64,000 nucleotides of DNA, from assembly GCF_022760755.1 (NCBI RefSeq), contig NZ_JAIVFP010000001.1, forward strand, positions 2,522,001 through 2,586,000, given 5' to 3'. Each line of letters begins with the position of its first letter. The first letter of the stretch is position 1. This DNA is from Candidatus Rhodoblastus alkanivorans (lineage in GTDB: Bacteria; Pseudomonadota; Alphaproteobacteria; Rhizobiales; Beijerinckiaceae). Positions 45,882 through 53,153 of the stretch are shown piece after piece. A program made the translations under genes and the position numbers. The notes under the pieces are model-generated. The model saw only the letters and a list, made by a program, of their open reading frames with translations. It ran no database searches and was not told the origin of the DNA.

Positions 45882-46753
45882 CCGGCGATCCGCCGCCCGG
45901 TCTTCCGCCGCTGCGCGACGTCGTCGCCCGGCATGGGCTCATGGCGAAAAAATCGCTCGGCCAGAATTTTTTGTTCGACCTCAATCTCACCGGAAAAATC
46001 GCGCGCGCCGCGGGGCCGCTCGAAGAGGCAACCATTCTGGAGATCGGCCCGGGGCCCGGCGGGCTGACCCGCGCCTTGCTGAGCAATGGCGCGAAAAAAG
46101 TGATCGCGGTGGAGCGCGACGAGCGCTGCCTCGCGGCGCTGGAGGAAATCGCGGCGGCCTTTCCCGGCCGTCTCGACATTTTTCCCGGCGACGCGCTCGC
46201 CCTCGATTATCCGGCCTTCCTGGCCGCGCGCGGCGCGGAGCCGCCGATCCGCATCTGCGCCAACCTGCCCTATAATATCGGCACGCAATTGCTTACGACA
46301 TGGCTCGCGCTCGATCCCTGGCCATCGTTTTTTGACCGGCTGGTGCTGATGTTCCAGCGCGAGGTCGCCGAGCGGATCGTGGCGACCCCGCGCGAAAGAG
46401 CCGATTACGGCCGCCTCGGCGTGCTCGCCAACTGGCGCTGCGAAACGCGCATCCTGTTCGACGTGCCGCCTTCAGCCTTCACCCCGCCACCGAAAGTCAC
46501 CTCAAGCGTGGTCGAGCTGCGTCCGCGCGCCGATCCGCTCCCCTGCGGGGTTCGGGCTCTCGAAAAGGTGACGCTCGCCGCCTTCGGGCAAAGGCGCAAA
46601 ATGCTGCGGCAGGCGCTGAAAAGCCTGCCGGGAATAGGCGATCCGGCGCTCTTGCTTGAAGAAGCCGGAATTGAGCCGACGCGGCGCGCCGAAGAAATCG
46701 ACATAGCGGGCTTCTGCGCGCTCGCCCGCGCCTTTTCGCGACGGACGGGTTAG
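45878..46753 (+). CDS. rsmA: 16S rRNA adenine dimethyltransferase RsmA (KsgA)
   Basis: RsmA dimethylates two adenosines near the 3' end of 16S rRNA. The 291 residues contain [14 protein letters not shown], the SAM-binding [14 protein letters not shown], and the catalytic NLPYNIGT motif, plus the C-terminal helical domain ending near AFSRR. The ATG at 45878 overlaps the pdxA stop (ATGA). It is the last gene of the operon and ends four bases into a convergent membrane-protein gene. Confidence 0.97.
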   Translation: MTGDPPPGLPPLRDVVARHGLMAKKSLGQNFLFDLNLTGKIARAAGPLEEATILEIGPGPGGLTRALLSNGAKKVIAVERDERCLAALEEIAAAFPGRLDIFPGDALALDYPAFLAARGAEPPIRICANLPYNIGTQLLTTWLALDPWPSFFDRLVLMFQREVAERIVATPRERADYGRLGVLANWRCETRILFDVPPSAFTPPPKVTSSVVELRPRADPLPCGVRALEKVTLAAFGQRRKMLRQALKSLPGIGDPALLLEEAGIEPTRRAEEIDIAGFCALARAFSRRTG

Positions 46754-47169
46754 GACTTCTTCGGCCGCTCGCTTTTGCCGGCGCGCATGAGCGCGAAGAT
46801 CGCGGTCAAGGCGGCGGCGATTGCGGCGACCAATCGCGGATTTCTGGCCGCGAGCCCAACCGCCAGAGGCGCCGCCCGCACGAGGGCGTTGCCTTTGACC
46901 GCATTGACAGCAACGCGAACCTGCGTCGTCGCGCGTCCGAGCGCCTGGACCGCGACCACAAGCAATATCGCGCCCAGCACGAGAGCGCCGCCGCCGACGC
47001 AAAGCGCCGCCTGCCACGGCGGAAGATTGGCCAGCAGCGCGAGATAGGCGGCGAAGGCGAAAAAGGCGACGGCAAAAATAAGGAAAATTGCGCCTATGAG
47101 CGCGGCGATCGCGAAAAGCCGGAAGCGGCGCGACAGAAGCGCCGTTTCCAGCGGGAAAAAGCTGCTCAT
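46750..47169 (-). CDS. Small membrane protein, phage-holin-superfamily-like
   Basis: The 139-residue protein has two long hydrophobic stretches (about 18-45 and 55-78) and a further weaker one near the C-terminus, with a basic tail. This layout is like the phage-holin-family small membrane proteins encoded beside ElaB/YqjD-type genes. It is encoded right after the DUF883-like gene, with a four-base overlap. Function is unknown; envelope stress is a guess. Confidence 0.65.
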   Translation of the reverse strand: MSSFFPLETALLSRRFRLFAIAALIGAIFLIFAVAFFAFAAYLALLANLPPWQAALCVGGGALVLGAILLVVAVQALGRATTQVRVAVNAVKGNALVRAAPLAVGLAARNPRLVAAIAAALTAIFALMRAGKSERPKKS

Positions 47170-47498
47170 GGCCGATGAGCCCGGTTGCGCCAGAGTCCGA
47201 CAATAAGCCCCACGCCGACCGCTCCCGCCAGCCAGGCGAGCGGATTGCGGCGCACCGATTCGCTGATTTCGGAGACGCCGGCGCGCCCCATTTCGCGGGC
47301 GTCCGCGAGATTTTCGGAGGCCGCCTGTTTCACCTGCTTCAAGGCGTCCATCGTCGCGGTGGATTCCGCGCCCAGAAGAGCCGCAAGCTCTTCCATGGCC
47401 TTCTGCACGGCCTGCATGGCGTGGGTCACGGCGGCAGAGGAGGCGGCTTCCCCCTGCTGCAGGGCTTCTTCGGGATCTTTCGGCTGTTCGGTTGTCAT
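47166..47498 (-). CDS. ElaB/YqjD (DUF883)-like membrane-anchored protein
   Basis: The 110-residue protein has a long amphipathic helix (residues about 18-80, coiled-coil-like) and a C-terminal single transmembrane helix with NPLAWLAGAVGVGLIVGLWRNR. The arrangement is that of the ElaB/YqjD/DUF883 family, which tethers ribosomes at the inner membrane in stationary phase. The ATG at 47498 has GAGAGG upstream. It is followed directly by the small membrane protein, forming a two-gene stress-like unit. Confidence 0.8.
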   Translation of the reverse strand: MTTEQPKDPEEALQQGEAASSAAVTHAMQAVQKAMEELAALLGAESTATMDALKQVKQAASENLADAREMGRAGVSEISESVRRNPLAWLAGAVGVGLIVGLWRNRAHRP

Positions 47499-47538
47499 AT
47501 GGCCTCTCAAATAAAGTTTCGCCGCCGCCGGGCGAGGG

Positions 47539-48483
47539 TCACGCGGCGGCCGAACAATGGTCCAGAAACCAGCGATAGACTCCGGCGATCCCCTCCTCCA
47601 GGGCAATCGAGGGTCGGAAGCCCAGCGCGGCGATCCGGCTCGAATCCATCAGCTTTCGCTGCGTCCCGTCCGGCCTCGCCGGGTCAAACATGAGTTCTCC
47701 CCGAAAACCGACCGCTTTCGCGACGATTTCGGCGAGTTCCCGGATGGTGACGTCATCGCCCGCGCCGCAATTGATCGGTTCGGGATCGTCATAATGATCC
47801 ATGCAGAATAGAACGCCGCGCGCGAGATCGTCTACATGCAGGAACTCGCGCCGCGGCGCGCCGGTTCCCCAGATCGTGACGGCGCCGGCGCCGCTTGCCC
47901 TGGCCTCATGAAACTTGCGGATCAGCGCCGGAAGGACATGGCTGGTCTCAAGGTCGAAATTGTCGTTGGGGCCATAGAGATTGCTCGGCATGACCGAAAT
48001 GTAGCGGCGCCCGAACTGCCTGCGATAGGCCTGGCAAAGTTTGATCCCCGCGATCTTGGCGATGGCGTACCATTCATTGGTCGGCTCCAGCGGGCCGGTC
48101 AGCAGGGATTCCTCCGCGATCGGCTGCGGCGCCATTTTCGGATAAATGCAGGACGAGCCAAGGAAAACAAGCCGGTCCACCCCGGCGCCATGCGCGGCCT
48201 CGATGACATTGGTTGCGATGGCGAGGTTCTGATAGAGAAAATCGACCGGGAAGGAATCGTTGGCGAGAATGCCGCCGACCTTGGCCGCCGCGAGAATGAC
48301 GATGTCCGGGCGCCGGTCGGCCAGCCAGCGGCGCACGGCGGCCTGCTCCGTCAGGTCGAGTTCGGCGCGGTCGGCGGTGAGGATTTCGCCGCCGCCGCGC
48401 GCCCGCAACTGGCGCAGGATCGCCGAGCCGACCATGCCCCTGTGTCCGGCGACCCAGATGCGCGGCGCCGCGGGAGGCTTCAT
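47539..48483 (-). CDS. fcl: GDP-L-fucose synthase
   Basis: The 314-residue extended SDR enzyme epimerises and reduces GDP-4-keto-6-deoxy-mannose to GDP-L-fucose. The nucleotide motif GHRGMVGSA lies at about 13-21, the catalytic set includes SSCIYP (Ser and Cys) and YAIAK (Tyr, Lys), and YGPNDNFD and FLHVDDLA define the substrate pocket. It provides fucose for surface polysaccharide. The ATG at 48483 overlaps the stop of the upstream phosphatase (ATGA). The partner gmd is not in the window. Confidence 0.93.
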   Translation of the reverse strand: MKPPAAPRIWVAGHRGMVGSAILRQLRARGGGEILTADRAELDLTEQAAVRRWLADRRPDIVILAAAKVGGILANDSFPVDFLYQNLAIATNVIEAAHGAGVDRLVFLGSSCIYPKMAPQPIAEESLLTGPLEPTNEWYAIAKIAGIKLCQAYRRQFGRRYISVMPSNLYGPNDNFDLETSHVLPALIRKFHEARASGAGAVTIWGTGAPRREFLHVDDLARGVLFCMDHYDDPEPINCGAGDDVTIRELAEIVAKAVGFRGELMFDPARPDGTQRKLMDSSRIAALGFRPSIALEEGIAGVYRWFLDHCSAAA

Positions 48484-49217
48484 TCGAGGATCCATTGCCG
48501 GTCCTCCTCCAGAGCCAGGCAGGTCAAACGATTGGTCGCATAGGCGCCCGTGTCGAGATTGATGCGGTTGGCCCGGAACTCCGGCGCCTCGACGGGCGTG
48601 TGGCCGTGCACGATCACTTTGCTGCGCCATTCGGCGGAATCAAGGAATTCCCGTCGAATGAACATCAGGTCGCGCGGCTCCTGGGCCGATAAGGGACGGC
48701 CCGGCTTCACGCCGGCGTGGCAGAAAAAATAATCGCCGATCTCATGGGACAGGGGCAGCGCTTTCAGGAACGCGATATGTTCCGGCGGCGCCTTCCGCCT
48801 CAGTTCGTCCCGGGCCTCCACGAAGCCGGCGCCGCGCATCACATCCGCCACATCGACGCCATAGGACGCGAGCGTTTCAACCGCTCCATATCTGCGCCAG
48901 AACTCGAAAATGCGCGGATCGTCGAGCGCGTCGAGCATGGTTTGCTCGTGATTGCCGCGCAGGGCGACGAAATCCGTCGGAAAATCCCTTTTGCTCAGCC
49001 GTTCGAGCACGGCGGCGGAATCACGTCCACGGTCGATATAGTCGCCGAGGAAAATGGTCAGCGTCCGCGGCGCATCACGCGAATCGCGCGCGATCTTACC
49101 CGCCGCCGCTTCAAGCAGATCGGCGCGGCCGTGAATGTCGCCGATTGCATAGACGCGCAGCCCTGGCGGAATCCTTGGAGTCACCGCCGGTTGGTTGCGC
49201 CGAAATTTGAGGATCAT
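48480..49217 (-). CDS. Metallophosphoesterase (PPP-type phosphatase)
   Basis: The 245-residue protein has all motifs of PPP/diadenosine tetraphosphatase-like phosphatases: GDIHGR near 26-31, GDYIDRG near 58-64, GNHE near 88-91, and the distal FCHAG and VHGHTPV. It probably dephosphorylates proteins or small nucleotides. Its stop overlaps the fcl start, so the two are co-translated, which hints at control of polysaccharide synthesis. The start at 49217 has no strong ribosome-binding site; MILKFRRNQ is the chosen N-terminus. Confidence 0.88.
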   Translation of the reverse strand: MILKFRRNQPAVTPRIPPGLRVYAIGDIHGRADLLEAAAGKIARDSRDAPRTLTIFLGDYIDRGRDSAAVLERLSKRDFPTDFVALRGNHEQTMLDALDDPRIFEFWRRYGAVETLASYGVDVADVMRGAGFVEARDELRRKAPPEHIAFLKALPLSHEIGDYFFCHAGVKPGRPLSAQEPRDLMFIRREFLDSAEWRSKVIVHGHTPVEAPEFRANRINLDTGAYATNRLTCLALEEDRQWILE

Positions 49218-49695
49218 CAGGAAATCTCACTCCGCAGATTGTTTTTCGCGGCTCTCCCGTCTCGGATCAAGCACTCTGAAGAGCGAAATGGGCGACGGGA
49301 CCGGTCTCATCAAGCAGGACGGGCGCCGCTTCAGGCCGAGCGCGCGCAAATCCCTTCGCTCCGATTCTCCAGAATCGGGAGGCAACCCAGGATAGAACGG
49401 ACGCGCCTGTCGGCGTCGCAGGCAAAGCATTGGTTTTGCGCGGCCTCCGCCTGACCGTTTTGCTAATAATTTATTAAAGACAACGCCATTTTCGTATTAA
49501 TTGGCGGAGCGCGATATTATCACCGACATCTACGACCGCATTCATTATATGGAATATTGTATATGTCGCAATACAACTTTTCACGTGCAATATTTGATAG
49601 ATGAAATAAGAATGTTTTTTTCAATACATTTGCCAATAGATTAAACTTAAGCTAATTGTGGAGCGACTCTTTGATCTGCTCCGAAAGGCGTCGTC
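49218..49695. other. AT-rich intergenic region upstream of wcaJ-like gene
   Basis: About 480 bases with no supported gene. The stretch 49460-49660 is clearly AT-rich against the GC-rich genome, with runs such as TAATAATTTATTAAAGAC. It must hold promoters for both directions. AT-rich islands of this type bind nucleoid proteins or MucR/Ros-like regulators upstream of exopolysaccharide genes, but no consensus was confirmed. Confidence 0.5.
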
Positions 49696-51144
49696 ATGGC
49701 CGATGTGGCGTTCCGAGGCGCCGCCGTTTACGGCGATCGAGTCGAAAAAACGTGGGCATCCGCGCCCGGCAACCGCATTTCCCTCGAAAATTTCGTCGTT
49801 TTCGTCGTTGCGATCGACGTTCTGGCTTTGCTCGGCTGCGGTTTGGCCGCTTCCCTTTTCCTCTCGCAATACGGGCGGCTCACCTTTGGCCGATTCGACG
49901 ACCGGGCGGTCATCGTCGGGTTGAGCGCCCTGCTCTATCTGCTCATTTCGCGTGCGATCGGCGCCCATCGAACGGGGCAAATCCTGAACCGGAGGACGTC
50001 CCTCAATCGGCTCATGGCCGCGCTTGCGCTCACCTTCATCGCCCTGCTTGTCATTGGCGCCGCAACCAAAACGACGCAAAATTTTTCGCGAATCTGGTTT
50101 TTTTCGTGGTTCGCCCTCGCCTGCTCGCTCGCGCCGACTGTCCGGCTCGGCCTGCTCGCGGCCGCGCGCCGGCGCCTTGCACAGGGCGATTTCGTCTTTC
50201 GCGCGCTGTCCGTAGGGGTTTTTGCGCAACCTTTGTCCATTGCCGAACTCGACGCCGCGAGCGGCGGCATGGCGCAGGTCGCCCATATAATGGCGCTTGC
50301 CGACCTGGAGGACCTGGAAGGCCTGGCCGACTGGATCGCCCGCGAGGAGATCGACCAGATCTATGTCGTCACGCCCTGGGCCCATGCGCCGGCGACATTT
50401 CTGCGGCTTCGCCGGCTTCGCCAGTTTTCAGCCGAGATTTTCGTCGTGCCGGACGACGCCAGCATTCGCGCCCATCAATTGGGCGTGGGCGTGATCCACG
50501 ATCGCGTCGCCCTGCGGGCGGGCGAACGCCCGATCAATGGCTGGGACCGACTGGCCAAGCGGATGCAGGACATCGTCGTCGCCTCCGCCGCGCTGCTTTT
50601 CGTCGCGCCGGTCATGCTGCTGATCGCCGCGGCGATCAAGCTCGACAGTCCGGGGCCGGTCCTGTTCAGGCAGAAGCGCGCCGGATTCAATGGCCGTCCG
50701 TTCGAACTGCTCAAATTCCGATCCATGTACGCTCATGCCGCCGACGCCCACGCCAGCCGGCAGACATCGCGCGACGATGCGCGGGTGACGAAGGTCGGCC
50801 GTTTCATTCGCCGCGCCAGCCTCGATGAATTGCCGCAGTTCTTCAACGTGTTGCGCGGCGAGATGTCGGTCGTGGGCCCGCGCCCCCACGCCTTGCAGAC
50901 CCGAACCAACGGCCTCGATCTGCGCCAGATCGCCGATCGATATGCCGCGCGTCACCGCGTCAGGCCTGGACTCACGGGCCTCGCCCAGGTCAACGGCTGC
51001 CGCGGCGAACTCGACAATTGCGAAAAGGTCGTCACACGGGTCGATTTCGACATCAACTATATTGAAAACTGGTCGACCTGGCTCGATTGCAAAATCATAC
51101 TGCGCACCGCCCTTCTCCTGTTCTTCGACCGCGCGGCCTATTGA
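49696..51144 (+). CDS. Polyprenyl-phosphate sugar-phosphotransferase (WcaJ/ExoY-like)
   Basis: This 482-residue enzyme starts surface polysaccharide units by attaching a sugar phosphate to undecaprenyl phosphate. The N-terminal half has four membrane segments and a CoA-binding-like cytoplasmic domain (up to about 275). The C-terminal catalytic domain has MQDIVVASAALLFVAPVMLLI, the signature DSPGPVLFRQKRAGFNGRPF, KFRSM and the RRASLDELPQFFNVLRGEMSVVGPRPH motif. The last residues DRAAY are typical. It is transcribed alone from the AT-rich region; a link to the fcl gene is plausible. Confidence 0.95.
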   Translation: MADVAFRGAAVYGDRVEKTWASAPGNRISLENFVVFVVAIDVLALLGCGLAASLFLSQYGRLTFGRFDDRAVIVGLSALLYLLISRAIGAHRTGQILNRRTSLNRLMAALALTFIALLVIGAATKTTQNFSRIWFFSWFALACSLAPTVRLGLLAAARRRLAQGDFVFRALSVGVFAQPLSIAELDAASGGMAQVAHIMALADLEDLEGLADWIAREEIDQIYVVTPWAHAPATFLRLRRLRQFSAEIFVVPDDASIRAHQLGVGVIHDRVALRAGERPINGWDRLAKRMQDIVVASAALLFVAPVMLLIAAAIKLDSPGPVLFRQKRAGFNGRPFELLKFRSMYAHAADAHASRQTSRDDARVTKVGRFIRRASLDELPQFFNVLRGEMSVVGPRPHALQTRTNGLDLRQIADRYAARHRVRPGLTGLAQVNGCRGELDNCEKVVTRVDFDINYIENWSTWLDCKIILRTALLLFFDRAAY

Positions 51145-51219
51145 ACCGCGGCTTCCAAAGTCGATTGCCGAACGGCGGCCGGGGGAGAAGCGCGGAACGT
51201 GGCCGCGCTTCTGCGTCGA

Positions 51220-51699
51220 TCAATGCATCTTCATATGATTCATTTTCGGCGGGGGCGACGTCATGGCCTGGACCCGCGCCGAAATTTCGATCTTGCCGGC
51301 CTTGGCGAAATCCAGCGTCAGCGGCACGGTCTCGCCGGCTTTCAACGGCTTTTTCAGGCCGATCAGCATGACATGATAGCCGCCCGGCTTGAAGGCGACC
51401 GAGCCATGGGCGGGAACGGCGAGCCCGCCGGAGATTCCCCGCATTTCCATGACCCCGTTGACCATCTTCATCTCATGGATTTCAGTCTTGGCGGCGACGT
51501 CGGACGACGCGCCGGTCAGGCGATCCTCGGCGGCGGATTTGTTTTCAATGGTCATATAGACGGCTCCGGTGGTCGCGCCGCCCGGCGTGGCGCGCGACCA
51601 CGGCTGTGCGATCGTTACCGCCCCGCCCTGCGCGAAGGCGGGGGCGGCGGCGGCGGTGGCCAACAGGGCCGCGACAGCGCATTTCTGCAAAACCTTCAT
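51220..51699 (-). CDS. Periplasmic copper chaperone PCuAC
   Basis: The 159-residue periplasmic protein has a signal peptide (KCAVAALLATAAAAPAFAQ) and the PCuAC copper-binding signature H-(M)-x-M: HEMKMVNGVMEMR around 93-105 plus the downstream HVMLIGL. It ends with a His/Met-rich tail, MNHMKMH, an extra copper-binding sequence. PCuAC proteins load copper into cytochrome oxidase. The ATG at 51699 has GAGAGGAAC upstream. It lies next to a Crp-type regulator and a DUF2946 protein, a plausible copper/redox cluster. Confidence 0.93.
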   Translation of the reverse strand: MKVLQKCAVAALLATAAAAPAFAQGGAVTIAQPWSRATPGGATTGAVYMTIENKSAAEDRLTGASSDVAAKTEIHEMKMVNGVMEMRGISGGLAVPAHGSVAFKPGGYHVMLIGLKKPLKAGETVPLTLDFAKAGKIEISARVQAMTSPPPKMNHMKMH

Positions 51700-51750
51700 G
51701 TTCCTCTCCATTCGCTCCTGCATTGGTCCGGCAGGTCGTTCAATGCTGGT

Positions 51751-52446
51751 TCATGCGCTTTCGGACGTCGCGACAGCGCTGTGCGTTTCGTGCCCGTCGG
51801 CGATCCGCCGCAACAGCGCGGCGTCGAGGATGACGACATCCTCGCGGCCGGCGCGCTTTAAGGCGCCGAGCCGTTTCAAGGCGACGAAATTGCGGGAGAC
51901 GGTCTCGATGACGACGCCGAGATGATCCGCGATATCCTGCCGGGAGATTGGCATTTCGAGCCGCTGGCCGTCCTCGAAATCGTCGCCCATCATCTGGAGC
52001 AGGAAAGTCGCGAGCCGCTCGATCGCGGTCTTGCGGCCGAGCAATGTGGCGAGATCGCGCAGGCGCGCGATCTCAGCGAGCATGGCCACGCTCTGATCCA
52101 TGGCGCCGGCGTCGAGCCGGACGATCGTCGCCGGCGACAGAGCGACCGCGTCGCAGTCGTGGCGCCGGCCGGCGGTGAAGCCAATCGTCCGGCCCGGCCC
52201 GGCGATATCGAGAATCTGGCGCCTGTCGCCGGGAAGGGTGCGCAGCACCATGATCGCCCCTTCGATCAGACGGAAGGGCCCGGCGGCCGGCTCCCCTGCC
52301 GCGAACAGGCGCTGGCCCGGCGCGATCCGGAACGGGTCGGCTGTGAGCGGAGCGAAGGGTTTGCCTTTTCTGGCGCGCCCGCCGTCGACAACGACGGGCG
52401 GCGGCGCGAAAGGCAGGGATGTGGGATGTGCGAAGCTGCTGTTCAT
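51751..52446 (-). CDS. Crp/Fnr-family transcriptional regulator
   Basis: The 231-residue protein has the cyclic-nucleotide-binding-like N-terminal domain (PGDRRQILDIAGPGRTIGF) and a Crp C-terminal HTH (MPISRQDIADHLGVVIETVSRNFVALKRLGAL). The Fnr-type cysteine cluster is absent, which suggests the FixK/NNR group that senses through a partner or is controlled at transcription. The ATG at 52446 was preferred to one 54 bases upstream. It probably controls the neighbouring copper/redox or PHA genes; no FNR box was seen nearby. Confidence 0.9.
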   Translation of the reverse strand: MNSSFAHPTSLPFAPPPVVVDGGRARKGKPFAPLTADPFRIAPGQRLFAAGEPAAGPFRLIEGAIMVLRTLPGDRRQILDIAGPGRTIGFTAGRRHDCDAVALSPATIVRLDAGAMDQSVAMLAEIARLRDLATLLGRKTAIERLATFLLQMMGDDFEDGQRLEMPISRQDIADHLGVVIETVSRNFVALKRLGALKRAGREDVVILDAALLRRIADGHETHSAVATSESA

Positions 52447-52554
52447 CGAATGATCCGAAATCGGGGAGCGGACGGACGCGAGCGCGGGCCCGCGCGTCAT
52501 CGGCGGGCCGGCGGTCTCGCGACGCTTAGGGAAACCTTGTCGTCGACGGATGGA

Positions 52555-53001
52555 TCAGACGATGGGAGGCGCGCGCGGTTGCGCGGCGCTGGCATATTGG
52601 AGCGCCGCCGGGCGCGCATTGAAACGCGGGCGGGAGGCCGCGACCTGCCGGGAAACCGGCGCCGGCGCGGCGGCGACCGGGTCAGGAGCCTTGGCGTGGC
52701 CCTGCATCAGCGGCAGGCAGAACGGACAGAGCGTCCTGTGGGGCGCGCCGCTCGGATCGTCGATCGGCTTGCCGTTGCGATCGACCACGATCATGCCGGC
52801 GCCGGTGCAGATGACGACGCCGTCGCCGGACAGGTCCGTGAGCAGCGGCGATCCGGCGGCCTGCGCCTCGGCGCCGAGAAGCCCTGCCGCGAGAATGTTG
52901 AAGAGGACGACGAGGGCGCTGGCGACGGCCGCGACGTCGCACCGCACGCGCCCGCGGGCGCGATCGATCGCAAGGTCGTAGGTCCTGGCGCGTCGGCTCA
53001 T
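52555..53001 (-). CDS. DUF2946-like small secreted/membrane protein
   Basis: The 148-residue protein begins with an MSRRARTYDL cytoplasmic stretch, a hydrophobic signal/anchor helix around 20-45, a short ICTGAGMIVVD strand and a CPFCLP motif (Cys-x-x-Cys near 106-109), then a Pro/Ala-rich tail. This pattern, ICT-GM-V then CPxCLP, is that of DUF2946, often found near copper genes. The Cys pair could bind metal or form a disulfide. It is next to the PCuAC and regulator genes. Longer in-frame starts were rejected. Confidence 0.72.
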   Translation of the reverse strand: MSRRARTYDLAIDRARGRVRCDVAAVASALVVLFNILAAGLLGAEAQAAGSPLLTDLSGDGVVICTGAGMIVVDRNGKPIDDPSGAPHRTLCPFCLPLMQGHAKAPDPVAAAPAPVSRQVAASRPRFNARPAALQYASAAQPRAPPIV

Positions 53002-53153
53002 TTTCAATGGCGCCCGTTCGAATGAAGGGACAAGGTTGCGCCTGACATTACAAACCGCGCCGTTGGGCGGCAAGGGTTCTCGATCCGACCGGATCATGAA
53101 GTTTTCGTCATAATTACGTGGCGTGATGGCGCAACGACCAGGAGGCGACCCGG

